From a virus, in IMG/VR virus record IMGVR_UViG_3300007541_000224, positions 1 through 23,287 of that record: a stretch of DNA of 23,287 nt; one strand, 5' to 3'. Below, piece after piece: positions 8,723 to 17,027 of the stretch (its first letter is position 1; each line of letters begins with the position of its first letter). The translations under genes and the position numbers were made by a program. The notes under the pieces were generated by a model that was not told where the DNA came from, did no database searches, and saw only the letters and a list, made by a program, of their open reading frames with translations.

Positions 8723-10594
8723 CTAAGCTCCTACTCTTATCTTTCTACGAGGATATGTTTGTCCGGAGGTTGGTCTACGACCGAATGATGGGCCGCGAAC
8801 ACTATTAATATATTTACCTGTTCCTAAACGAATGGAATAAGGAATGTATATTCGATCTGGACGTGTGCCGAAAAGATCACTCAAGTCTGTGCTACCGTTT
8901 TGAAAGCTACCGTTTGTAACACGAAATACATCTGATGATGAATAGAGTCTTGTTGACGCAAAATTAGTAGGTGAAGGAGTGCTTGAAAAATCTATTAGTC
9001 CTTCACTATCTAATGGTTGTTGTGAATTCTTTTGTATAATTTCTCTAAGTTGCGTGATAGAAGGATACTCGCCTCGCTTAATGAAAAAGTCGCAAATCAT
9101 AATGCTAGCGGTTCCTGCAGATTGAGGGCCTGCACAAGATGTTCCACTGAAGTAACCCCACGTTCCATCTAGTAGCGAAACGCTCGGATAAGCAGTCCAG
9201 GTATACGCGCCTGTTCCAGCAAAATCAATGACCGGTCCTCTATTACTGTAATCATCTAACAGCGGGTTGATTGTGCTTTGTTGACATGCTGCAACAACAT
9301 AATCATATGAGCCGCCGTAATCATAGGGTCTTAGAGGATAAACGACCGAGCTAGCTTGAGATGAAGGTGTGGTTGCACTAGCAAAAACATATTTTCCGTC
9401 AATGTCTACAGTTATAGAAACATAGCTTGTGCTAGTATCAAGAGATAGCTTAGTGTTGTATCGAGGATCAGCAAGTTTAACTTTAACGTCACCGTTGTTT
9501 CCTGCACTCTTGAAGTGATATATCCCACCAGCACTATTATAGTTGTTCATGATAGTGTCCATAGTGGTATATCGTGCCGAATTTCCCCAAGTAAGCATCC
9601 ACTTGTCTGTACTGTCTGCAGGGTCGTTAATTACTCTAGGAACGAGCAAGTTGTTAGTGAACGGCGTAAGATCACTTCCCCAACCACCGCCCGGTCTCGT
9701 AATCGTCGTTAAATTTCCATCTGCATCATACGCATCGATCTGATTAACTCTTTCTACCCAAATAGCACCGGTGAATTCTACACCGACGAATCCCCATGCT
9801 CCAGTAACGATTGTGGCGTTACGACGACCTGTTGCTGGATTTACTGGCTTGTTATTGTGGAAATTTAAAACACCGTTATATGCAGCAGAGACACCGTTTG
9901 ATAGATAAACTACTCTGAGACTTGAAACTTTACTCCACCCGCAATATTTTCCTCCAGCTGCACTGAGTACTCCAATCGCATGGGCATCAAAAAATTCTGT
10001 GTTGTTTGTAATTTGATCATTGTCAACGAGAGCGTTATCGTAGTCAGTCCAGTTTGTTTTTACGAATCGACTTGCCGAATCATCTTCGTTTAAAAAGTCC
10101 GGGTGATTCACATAAGAATCATAAGTATTAGAAGGAATGCCTGCTTCAATAGCAACTATATCGACGTACTCGCCTGCGTAGTTTTGAGTTATTGTCGAGG
10201 ACATTTCAGCATCTTCGCCACCAGTCGTAAAAAATCCTACTGGTCCTGTATTTCCAGATATGTCAACACCGCCAGTAAACCAGAAGTTAGTACCAGAATA
10301 ATCTGCGCCATTTACACCCGAAGGATTTAATCTTGTCTTAAGTGTTGTACTTCGAGAATATTCTGGAGTTACCGGATAAGCGGTAGGTGTTACTCTTAGT
10401 TCTTCTTCAACGTCAATAACAAGGTCGCTAAGCTTGAGTGACTCAACTTCTGCTTCTGTAAGCTTCATTGAAATAATACTGTCGAAGTTATTCAAGTTAC
10501 TGTGCACCTGCATTCCTGCCGCGGGGCCAGTAGTCAAGAAAGCTGTTTCGTCAGTTCCTGGTTGAAGAATGACAGTGTATATTTTTTTGTCCAT
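8723..10594 (-). CDS. Subtilase-fold (S8-like) protein with I9-type prodomain, catalytic triad apparently altered
   Basis: This 623-residue protein has the architecture of secreted subtilases but no signal peptide. Residues 5-68 match an I9 inhibitor/prodomain (YTVILQPG, then MKLTEAEVESLKLSDLVIDVEEELRV). In the peptidase part, VDIVAIEAGI (144-153) aligns with the V-x-V-x-V-I-D-S-G-I strand, with Glu150 where the catalytic Asp belongs. DAHAIGVLSAAGG (203-215) aligns best with the region after the catalytic His, putting Phe202 at that position; alternatively His205 is the active His. SAGNNG (363-368) gives the oxyanion Asn366, and GTSCAGPQSAG (484-494) gives the nucleophile Ser486. YSNRGPVIDFAG (449-460) is also typical. 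It lies four bases after the cupredoxin fibre gene and before gp8, so it is probably a virion protein, either an atypical protease or a pseudoenzyme. The fold call is firm; activity is doubtful. Confidence 0.8.
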   Translation of the reverse strand: MDKKIYTVILQPGTDETAFLTTGPAAGMQVHSNLNNFDSIISMKLTEAEVESLKLSDLVIDVEEELRVTPTAYPVTPEYSRSTTLKTRLNPSGVNGADYSGTNFWFTGGVDISGNTGPVGFFTTGGEDAEMSSTITQNYAGEYVDIVAIEAGIPSNTYDSYVNHPDFLNEDDSASRFVKTNWTDYDNALVDNDQITNNTEFFDAHAIGVLSAAGGKYCGWSKVSSLRVVYLSNGVSAAYNGVLNFHNNKPVNPATGRRNATIVTGAWGFVGVEFTGAIWVERVNQIDAYDADGNLTTITRPGGGWGSDLTPFTNNLLVPRVINDPADSTDKWMLTWGNSARYTTMDTIMNNYNSAGGIYHFKSAGNNGDVKVKLADPRYNTKLSLDTSTSYVSITVDIDGKYVFASATTPSSQASSVVYPLRPYDYGGSYDYVVAACQQSTINPLLDDYSNRGPVIDFAGTGAYTWTAYPSVSLLDGTWGYFSGTSCAGPQSAGTASIMICDFFIKRGEYPSITQLREIIQKNSQQPLDSEGLIDFSSTPSPTNFASTRLYSSSDVFRVTNGSFQNGSTDLSDLFGTRPDRIYIPYSIRLGTGKYINSVRGPSFGRRPTSGQTYPRRKIRVGA

Positions 10595-10597
10595 GCA

Positions 10598-12160
10598 TTA
10601 AGTCTCTAGTTTTAATGCTGTGAGCGTTACTGTGACTGTTCCTGTGCTTCCTGAGTTGTTAGTGATAGATACCGGAATTGTTGTTTCTCCATCATCAACG
10701 TATCCATAAACAGCAGGTGTTACTTTAAACTCTGTGTTAGCTGAAGTTGCTACGAACTCAGCGATGATGCCGGCTCCTTCAGGAGGATCATCACCTTGGT
10801 TGCGGCTAGCGTCAGCGGTACGTGAAGCTGTATCTGAATAGATTCGAATCCACGCTTCCTTGTCAGTTTGTACTGTGTATAGAGCGTAAGATTTACCTAG
10901 ATTAGCATAAGCTACGTTTCCTGTAGCACCATCTGCGATACTTGCGGTTGTTTCGGCTTCTGTAACTCGAGACAGTGATACACCACCTCCGCCACCACCA
11001 GCTGCAGCTTCTATAGTGAGTGTTCCATTCATACCACCATGGTTTTGACACTGATACGCGTAGTCTCCAGATATTGATGCTGGAACTTTCCAATACAATG
11101 TACCTGATGTCTTGCCTTGAGCACTAGTGTCAGTCGTTACTGTTCCGTCAGTCGCTACGTGAACGAGGCCTGTGCTGTAATTCGAACCACCGCTTGTTTG
11201 AATTAAGAACGGGTGGCTTGAAACCGCTGAAAGATCGAAAGCGATAGTTGTTCCGGCTTTCGCATAAACTGTAGGATTGTCAGTTGTTCCGTATTGATCA
11301 AAGCGATATGCAGAAGTACCGTTTGCTGTTACGACAAGTGTTGTTGCTGCTTGTCTTCCAATATCGTGTACGTCTAAATCAGCCGTATCAATTTCGGTAA
11401 GAGCAGCAAATGTAGTTGAACCGCTGCCTGCGCTAGGATCAACCCAATCGTAGTCAGAACCGGTCCAACTTAAAACTTGACCTGTAGTAGCAGTTGATGT
11501 GTTTAAGTGCGTGTCGACGTTACCATCAGTATATCCAGATCCTCCGCCGACAGAAACCCAAGCGTAATCTGAACCATTCCAACTTAGAACTTCACTCGCA
11601 CTAGCAGCAGACGTGTTGAGGTGTGTATCGACGTCTCCGTCACTATAACTACTAGGTGAAGCTGCAGCGATAGTGATAGTATCACTCGAATCATTAGTGG
11701 TTATAGTAATATTCGAACCGGCTACGAGTGTAAGTGTATCTGAAGTATTGTCAGCAACAACGTCGTTCTGGCCAGAAACTACTATTGTGCTAAAAGTATT
11801 TGAAGAAGAACCGCCGCCACCGCCGCCCGCAACATCAGTAAGCTTTGCGAGTTTAACCCACTCGGTTGAATTCGAATAGTAAAGATATCCAGTGTCTTGC
11901 GCGTATCCTAAACAACCCTTGTAAGTTGAAGCGTTTATTGCTAGTAGCGCAGATTCTGTAGCATAATAGAAAGAGATTTTATGTGGTTTATTAGGAAAAT
12001 CAAAGTTACCGCTTCCATCAAAAAGCGTAGTAACTGAGTTACCTCCTAGTGCGAAGTATAACTCATTAAAGTTATCGTTTGTTTTATCGAATGCATTACG
12101 TAACGGATCACCGGATCCGTCGTTCGCTGATGCTCCGATGTTAATTGTTTGCTTGGCCAT
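10598..12160 (-). CDS. Fibre-like structural protein containing a cupredoxin (blue-copper) domain
   Basis: This 520-residue protein is modular. Residues 1-40 (MAKQTINIGASANDGSGDPL, then AFDKTNDNFNELY) are a common N-terminal module of marine T4-like structural proteins. A Gly6-Ser3 linker (112-120) leads to a beta-rich shaft with two 38-residue tandem repeats (172-209, 210-247). Residues about 274-384 form a plastocyanin/amicyanin-like cupredoxin: TVYAKAGTTIAFDL, SHPFLIQT with His316, then YQCQNHGGMNGTLTI with Cys371, His374 and Met377. These are the four type-1 copper ligands, and the C-x2-H-x2-M spacing matches amicyanin. A second Gly6 linker (388-393) follows. The C-terminal 127 residues resemble a conserved beta domain of marine phage virion proteins. 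Only one other Cys (83) is present. The gene lies between the gp7-like gene and the subtilase-like gene. Copper binding is inferred from ligands only. Confidence 0.85.
   Translation of the reverse strand: MAKQTINIGASANDGSGDPLRNAFDKTNDNFNELYFALGGNSVTTLFDGSGNFDFPNKPHKISFYYATESALLAINASTYKGCLGYAQDTGYLYYSNSTEWVKLAKLTDVAGGGGGGSSSNTFSTIVVSGQNDVVADNTSDTLTLVAGSNITITTNDSSDTITIAAASPSSYSDGDVDTHLNTSAASASEVLSWNGSDYAWVSVGGGSGYTDGNVDTHLNTSTATTGQVLSWTGSDYDWVDPSAGSGSTTFAALTEIDTADLDVHDIGRQAATTLVVTANGTSAYRFDQYGTTDNPTVYAKAGTTIAFDLSAVSSHPFLIQTSGGSNYSTGLVHVATDGTVTTDTSAQGKTSGTLYWKVPASISGDYAYQCQNHGGMNGTLTIEAAAGGGGGGVSLSRVTEAETTASIADGATGNVAYANLGKSYALYTVQTDKEAWIRIYSDTASRTADASRNQGDDPPEGAGIIAEFVATSANTEFKVTPAVYGYVDDGETTIPVSITNNSGSTGTVTVTLTALKLET
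11009..11341 (-). other. Cupredoxin domain within the fibre-like protein
   Basis: This segment encodes residues 274-384. The copper ligands predicted are His316, Cys371, His374 and Met377; the Cys codon is complementary to 11048-11050. The strand before His316 (AGTTIAFDLSAVSSHPF) follows the cupredoxin pattern of a hydrophobic strand leading to the first His. The ligand loop has the short amicyanin-type spacing. Confidence 0.8.
11420..11647 (-). repeat. Two tandem 114-bp units coding 38-residue fibre repeats
   Basis: Residues 172-209 and 210-247 share Y(S/T)DG(D/N)VDTHLNTS, then VLSW(N/T)GSDYxWV, in the same register with identical unit length. The DNA units at 11534-11647 and 11420-11533 are diverged but alignable. 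Each probably adds one element to a trimeric fibre shaft. Confidence 0.8.
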
Positions 12161-12188
12161 GGCGTTAAGTTCCTCGGAATTAATTTAA

Positions 12189-12196
12189 TATTTATT
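12189..12196 (-). promoter_or_regulatory. Possible late-promoter variant (AATAAATA) before the cupredoxin fibre gene
   Basis: The minus strand reads AATAAATA within TAATAAATATTA. It overlaps the stop codon of the gp7-like gene and lies about 29 bases before the fibre gene start. It differs by one base from the T4 late consensus. A GAGGAA ribosome site sits between it and the ATG. Confidence 0.3.
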
Positions 12197-14759
12197 ATGG
12201 TGTAGGTTCATGATCCGCTGTAACGAACGTCGAGTCAGCAGTAAAGTTAGTAACTGACGCTTCTAGTAAGTTAACATCTGCAAGATCTAGTGGTGAACCT
12301 CTTCCGTCATCATTAAAGAATCTAACAAATCGAGCTTTTGTTTCTTGTGGTATCTCGACTTTGTAAATAAAATCGCCGAACATTTTTGTTCCGGCTAAGT
12401 GTACATTTTGTTTTAATAACTTTTCGTATTCGCCTTTCGAAAGTGTTGATCTAATCTGATAAGAGTATTCTTGATAGAAATCACTATCTTGTATTTTTTG
12501 TCCGGACGCGTAGTAAGTGTACTGATTAACGTACCTCCATATACTAGAATATGTTTCAAACCAAGGTTGTGTTCTTAAGCTTGGGGCTATGATAGTATTC
12601 CATCGAGTTACTGAAGCCTCTAGAACATCACTAGCACCAACCGCAAGCTTTAAGAATTGGAGAGAATCACTTGATTGAATAGATCCGTTCATATTGATGT
12701 CGCCATAAGCGAATCCGTCTGAAGCTGTAGTGGTCAACCAAGCATCTAGTTCAAGAGGCGATGCGGTTAGTCCTACTGCTACACGCGATACTTGTGTTAC
12801 AAACTCTTGTGTCGGTAAAATAGGCGTTTCGTCATCATAAGGATCTAACTCAAATCCGTTTAAATGAGATGAATAACTGGCCCAATATCCACTAGTCCTA
12901 CCCTGCGTGAGCGATCTTATTGTTCCTGATGCTCGAGGGTCGCTACTCGAATTTACAAGAGTTGCTTCTAGACCATCTACATAACCGAATCCTGAATTGT
13001 AGATAGCTACTGTTTGAATTCGGCCTATTGCAAACTCTGTATCAGAGTCGATAGTTGCGTTATCGCCAAAAGGTCTACTGTTGTAATCGACATCAACACC
13101 GATCACACCGAATTCATCACCATTAGATCTTCGAATATCATAATCACCACTAAACCCGTAGTAATCAAATGGAGTTACGCTCAAGAATCCGAATTCAGTA
13201 TTGACTTCGGTAATGATACCTTCTATGTTAGAAGTTACTTCTACAATCGTTTCACCTACAGAAAATACACCTGCTGCACCAGGATCAGTCAAGCGAATAA
13301 GTTGATTTCGTCGATCTAGAGGTTTAATCACATCATCTTCTGCGACTGCCCAAACTTGGTTTTGATATAAAGAACCTGGAGAAACATTGTCGAATCTCCC
13401 TATTCTACCGATAGTGATGTCTTGAATGTCAAAAGCCTGATTTAGAGGAGTCAACAGATTTACAGGAGAAGCGGGTCCCGACATCGGTGCTGCGGTCTCA
13501 TAGTCAGCAGCGTTGATACTTACACCTAAGAAAGGAGCAACAAGATCTGTGATTAAGCTAGCAGTCGAAGTGTTCGTAAGAGAGCCGACTATAACATCAG
13601 TAGTACTGCCGGTGTCAGGATATAAAAGACCCGGAGAAGATTCGTTTTTAGGTACCACACCTACTGGGAAGAATGTGATGTTGATGTCGTTTCCATCTTC
13701 ATCGAATCGATCTAATGTACTAATTGGAGTACCGAATGAAAAAGCTTGTCCTGAATTCATTCTAACTCCGAGAGAAGTGACGCTTTGGCCGATAACTATA
13801 CCTTGATTTCCAAGTCCATCTTCAAGTCTTTCATAGACTACGAAGTCTTGACTTGGATTTTCTAAAATGAGAGTCTGATTTGAAACGAGCAATCGAGTAT
13901 TTTCAACGCTGTAACCATATCCTCCATTTACTAATGTATAGTTAATTTGTCCTGATAGTTGATTTGATATCGAAGTAACGATAGCTTTACCACCTTCGCC
14001 GTATTCAGACACGACATCAAGAACATCACCAACTCTGTTTCCAGCAGTAACTGTTCCATCATCGTCAACTAAGAACTCGCTTAACGATCCGTTCACTACG
14101 CCGAATTCTACTACTTCACCATTAATGTTCGTAAAGATGTTATCGTATCTTTCAAAGTTTCCTTGAACAGAATCAATATAAACGATCGGTGTTTTAGTTC
14201 CGTTTAATAACATCCAGTTAACACGAGATACTGCAGCTTTTGCTCCGGATGCAGAACCAGTAATGTTCTTTGAAATCAGATCTTTATAACTGTATTGCTT
14301 CTCTGTCTTAGAAAGAAAAACATTTGTGTTTGGAAATAATTGTAAATAAGTTCCTTGTCTCCAAATCGAGTTAGATATTTTAAGCATCTTCTCAGCAGGA
14401 TATACGATTTCAACATCGAACTCTTGATAAAATATGGCAAAGAATAATTCGATACCAGCAGGTGTACCTTTACGTCTATACAAGTCAAGAATGTTCTTGA
14501 CAATGAATGTAACAATGTTTTCTTTAAGTGGAAGATCTGCTAAGAATTTTTTCTTGAAAAAAATTACCATTCTAGACAAAGTAGTATCGATATCACGATA
14601 CTCGAACATGCGTCTAGACACATAGGTCGACTGATTCGACTGAGTCTCTAAGAACGTGTAATAATCTTTTACAAGTTGAACGAGCTCAGCTCCTTCTTCC
14701 TTATAGATGCCAGGAAACTGTTGCTCGATGAATATCGATATATTCTTTTCTATTTCCAT
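12195..14759 (-). CDS. Baseplate wedge protein in the gp7 position, with a dockerin-like loop
   Basis: This 854-residue protein lies directly after gp6, where T4 encodes gp7 (about 1032 residues), the wedge subunit that starts wedge assembly. The helical N-terminus (FIEQQFPGIYKEEGAELVQL, then VKDYYTFLETQ, then LDLYRRKGTPAGIELFFAIFY at about 91-111) is typical of the equivalent protein in marine T4-like phages. Identity with gp7 rests on position and size rather than clear similarity. The central part (about 200-670) is beta-rich with repeated short Gly/Asp strands (NGGYGYSVEN, NSGFGYVDG). Residues 687-698 (DINMNGSIQSSD) fit the dockerin/EF-hand calcium loop, followed by an amphipathic helix. 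The C-terminal part (about 715-815) is aromatic and mixed helical. It starts 17 bases after the gp6 stop. Confidence 0.7.
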   Translation of the reverse strand: MEIEKNISIFIEQQFPGIYKEEGAELVQLVKDYYTFLETQSNQSTYVSRRMFEYRDIDTTLSRMVIFFKKKFLADLPLKENIVTFIVKNILDLYRRKGTPAGIELFFAIFYQEFDVEIVYPAEKMLKISNSIWRQGTYLQLFPNTNVFLSKTEKQYSYKDLISKNITGSASGAKAAVSRVNWMLLNGTKTPIVYIDSVQGNFERYDNIFTNINGEVVEFGVVNGSLSEFLVDDDGTVTAGNRVGDVLDVVSEYGEGGKAIVTSISNQLSGQINYTLVNGGYGYSVENTRLLVSNQTLILENPSQDFVVYERLEDGLGNQGIVIGQSVTSLGVRMNSGQAFSFGTPISTLDRFDEDGNDINITFFPVGVVPKNESSPGLLYPDTGSTTDVIVGSLTNTSTASLITDLVAPFLGVSINAADYETAAPMSGPASPVNLLTPLNQAFDIQDITIGRIGRFDNVSPGSLYQNQVWAVAEDDVIKPLDRRNQLIRLTDPGAAGVFSVGETIVEVTSNIEGIITEVNTEFGFLSVTPFDYYGFSGDYDIRRSNGDEFGVIGVDVDYNSRPFGDNATIDSDTEFAIGRIQTVAIYNSGFGYVDGLEATLVNSSSDPRASGTIRSLTQGRTSGYWASYSSHLNGFELDPYDDETPILPTQEFVTQVSRVAVGLTASPLELDAWLTTTASDGFAYGDINMNGSIQSSDSLQFLKLAVGASDVLEASVTRWNTIIAPSLRTQPWFETYSSIWRYVNQYTYYASGQKIQDSDFYQEYSYQIRSTLSKGEYEKLLKQNVHLAGTKMFGDFIYKVEIPQETKARFVRFFNDDGRGSPLDLADVNLLEASVTNFTADSTFVTADHEPTP
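12645..12701 (-). other. Dockerin type I-like calcium loop and helix
   Basis: Residues 687-705 of the gp7-position protein read GD then INMNGSIQSSDSLQFLKL. Asp687, Asn689, Asn691, Ser693 (or the backbone at this point) and Asp698 fall on the D-x-N-x-(D/N)-G-x-(I/V)-x-x-x-D pattern of dockerin repeats. The helix with the L-x-x-L-K spacing also follows the family. Only one clear copy is present; type I dockerins normally have two. Confidence 0.6.
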
Positions 14760-14776
14760 CTAAGAGATTCCACTCT

Positions 14777-16609
14777 TTATGCTGTGCTTGAAGCTGTTGT
14801 CGAAGGTGCTCGCTCTTCTAAACTCATATTCACTTTTACATCATTATCTCTAACGATAAAGACTCTGCCTTTCGGTGCTTTAACATCACTCTTCTTAACT
14901 CTCGCCATAATCTTAATACCGCTACCTGAAAAACTTTCAACTGCAAAGTTAGATAGTTTTACTTCACCCGTTACATAGTTAACAGTACCAGCGTTAGGAT
15001 TAATAATCTGAGGATTTGAAGGATCGTCCGTTACAGTCATCATATTACCTAGGCCATCATCTTGCAAGAATACACACACTCCATCAACGTCAAATTCGTT
15101 ACTTCTGATGGCTGGCTTATATTCAGTAAATCCATTAGAACTTCTGAATGGATATGGCTTAATTAATTCTGCTTCAAACTTAAATGTTGGGCTTGTAACA
15201 AGATTTAGAATAGGCGCATACTCGATGATGGGCATGATAGTAATGCTGTTGCTTTGAATACCAACGTCAACATCGTCGATGAGAGAAGAAAGCTTACTCT
15301 TACGTAAAGTAGTATTGAAGTTTTCTAAGTTCTCATTTGAATATGATTGCACCGCTGAGCGTATCAAGGTTTCAAGTTGTGCTGCGCCTTTTTCTGTATT
15401 CTTATTCGTATAAACTGCATCGATCTCAATGTCTGCGTATACGAATTTAGTTTGAACGAATATTGGTTCGATACCAAGAGGGCTTCGATCACGCAAATAT
15501 TCGAGATAAGAACTAGATAGTGTCGATGAGATTAATTGAGTCTGATCGTTTAAATAAATCGATATTGCGACTTTACCGAACTGAGGAGGATCGAGTTCTT
15601 CACCACCGTAAGCTGAAACCGCTGTAATTTCTGGAAAAGCTTGCTGAAGTAGAACTTCATAGTCGCTAGTAGTAACGGCGCGTTCTTGAATCTGTAAAGC
15701 TTTAGGAGCAAAGTATCGAATGCTCTCCATCGACTCTCGCTCTTGCCCACCAGAAGCTGGACTGATCGTTAAAACACTTATAGATGCACCTTCAACAAAA
15801 CTAGCAGCAAAAGTATTTGCACCGTTCGGCTCAGCACCTGAACAAATACGATATCTTACACGGACATCTTCGAAAGCTTCTGGTTGAAGACCGAACTCGT
15901 TTTTACCAAAGTAAATTGCATAACGATCGTCGAGGTAAGCTTCTAAATAGAATACTTTATCTGTAGGTCTTACACCGAATATAGTGTTTGCTCTTGTAAA
16001 GACATTCTGATCTTCTGTCGCTTCAGCGTCTACGAATACGACAATAGAATCAGTATCAACTTCGTTGTTTGTAAGTTGCACTCGAAGAATACCGTCCGCA
16101 TCCACGATGAAGCCTTCACGAGTAAAGCTTGCTAACATTTGTCCTTCAAATATCTCGACGTTGTCTGCAACATAAACGCCAGGTTCGGTACGTCTAGCAA
16201 CGTATGTTTGATTCGTTACGAAGTTATAGAGTTCGCCTTGGTAGTTAGCTGAAAAGTTTGTGTAGGTGGGAATCGCGATTGTTGAAGCAGTTTGAGTCTC
16301 GTCTGTGATTGTTACTTGAACGACTGCTTTCGCTGATTTACGAGATCTTGGAATATAGTTAAGTTCTTTTGCATGAGAAACGATACTGTTCTTTAAGACG
16401 GCCGAGTCAAGAAACATCTCGTTAAGAGCCATGTTCGTATAGAAGTTATTTTGAAACGAATTAAACGCTAGAACATCAAGCATAACACTCAAGTTACTAC
16501 CTTCAAAGTTATAATCTTTGAACTGAGTCTGTGTTTGCAGATATGTTCTAAGCTGTTGTTTGATCGAATCAAAATCTAATTCGGTTATCGGCGTTTTTAT
16601 ACTGGCCAT
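14777..16609 (-). CDS. 6: Baseplate wedge subunit gp6
   Basis: At 610 residues this is close to T4 gp6 (660). The N-terminal half has the family features: ITELDFDSIKQQLRTYLQTQ, then FEGSNLSVMLDVLAFNSFQNN, FYTNMALNEMFLDSA and LNYIPRSRKSA at about 80-95. The middle contains ERAVTTSDYEVLLQQAFPEI (about 310-330), typical of the gp6/baseplate J-like fold. In T4, gp6 dimers form the inner ring that joins neighbouring wedges and binds gp25, gp53 and gp7. The gene lies two bases after the gp25 stop codon and before the gp7-position gene, as in T4-like wedge clusters generally. I see no truncation. Confidence 0.92.
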   Translation of the reverse strand: MASIKTPITELDFDSIKQQLRTYLQTQTQFKDYNFEGSNLSVMLDVLAFNSFQNNFYTNMALNEMFLDSAVLKNSIVSHAKELNYIPRSRKSAKAVVQVTITDETQTASTIAIPTYTNFSANYQGELYNFVTNQTYVARRTEPGVYVADNVEIFEGQMLASFTREGFIVDADGILRVQLTNNEVDTDSIVVFVDAEATEDQNVFTRANTIFGVRPTDKVFYLEAYLDDRYAIYFGKNEFGLQPEAFEDVRVRYRICSGAEPNGANTFAASFVEGASISVLTISPASGGQERESMESIRYFAPKALQIQERAVTTSDYEVLLQQAFPEITAVSAYGGEELDPPQFGKVAISIYLNDQTQLISSTLSSSYLEYLRDRSPLGIEPIFVQTKFVYADIEIDAVYTNKNTEKGAAQLETLIRSAVQSYSNENLENFNTTLRKSKLSSLIDDVDVGIQSNSITIMPIIEYAPILNLVTSPTFKFEAELIKPYPFRSSNGFTEYKPAIRSNEFDVDGVCVFLQDDGLGNMMTVTDDPSNPQIINPNAGTVNYVTGEVKLSNFAVESFSGSGIKIMARVKKSDVKAPKGRVFIVRDNDVKVNMSLEERAPSTTASSTA

Positions 16610-16610
16610 C

Positions 16611-17027
16611 TTATCTTACCCTTGTTAAAATTAAGTCTAGTGTAACGGGGATGTCTGAATTTCTAACATAGAATTCTACTATCACGCTGACTCGATTGTC
16701 GTCGTATTGAGAAGAAGCGGTCACACCAATTAATATCGCTCGCGGCTCATAGGTCTCTATAGTAGTTTTAACTCGGCTCTCAATTAAATTTAAAATACCT
16801 GGTGTGATGTTTTCAAATAAAAGACCGCGTATGCCTCCACCGATGAATGGTTGCATGAGTCTCTCACCAGGATCAGTAAGTACTAAATTCTTTATTGATT
16901 GTTTAACAGCATCTTCGTCTTTAACGAGCGCTAAATCTTTAGATATAGGACTAATCGTCAGATCTTTCTTAAAATCTGAATATAGATTTTGTTTTTTACT
17001 AACTGGTGTTTTTAATGTTAGTGTCAT
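16611..17027 (-). CDS. 25: Baseplate wedge subunit gp25
   Basis: This 138-residue protein belongs to the gp25/GPW (lysozyme-like fold, non-enzymatic) family; T4 gp25 is 132 residues. The segment LVLTDPGERLMQPFIGGGIR (48-67) and the EPR motif at residues 94-96 (TYEPRA) are diagnostic. In T4 the EPR-containing core joins gp6 and gp53 and templates polymerisation of the contractile sheath. Its ATG overlaps the stop of the M15 gene as ATGA (17024-17027), suggesting translational coupling. Every family feature expected at this length is present. Confidence 0.95.
   Translation of the reverse strand: MTLTLKTPVSKKQNLYSDFKKDLTISPISKDLALVKDEDAVKQSIKNLVLTDPGERLMQPFIGGGIRGLLFENITPGILNLIESRVKTTIETYEPRAILIGVTASSQYDDNRVSVIVEFYVRNSDIPVTLDLILTRVR

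Noticed and set aside
10598-12160. Free plastocyanin (petE-like) auxiliary metabolic gene
   Set aside because: The cupredoxin domain is internal to a fibre-like protein with no signal peptide, so it is not the soluble photosynthetic carrier.
14276-14515. Minus-strand frames out of register inside certain genes (also 10902-11093, 15550-15750, 21224-21406)
   Set aside because: They overlap gp7-like, cupredoxin fibre, gp6 and gp27-like coding sequence in another frame, with low-quality composition and no ribosome site of note.
17024-17027. Programmed frameshift joining the M15 protein and gp25
   Set aside because: The ATGA overlap explains the arrangement; gp25 has its own complete N-terminus and no slippery heptamer is seen.
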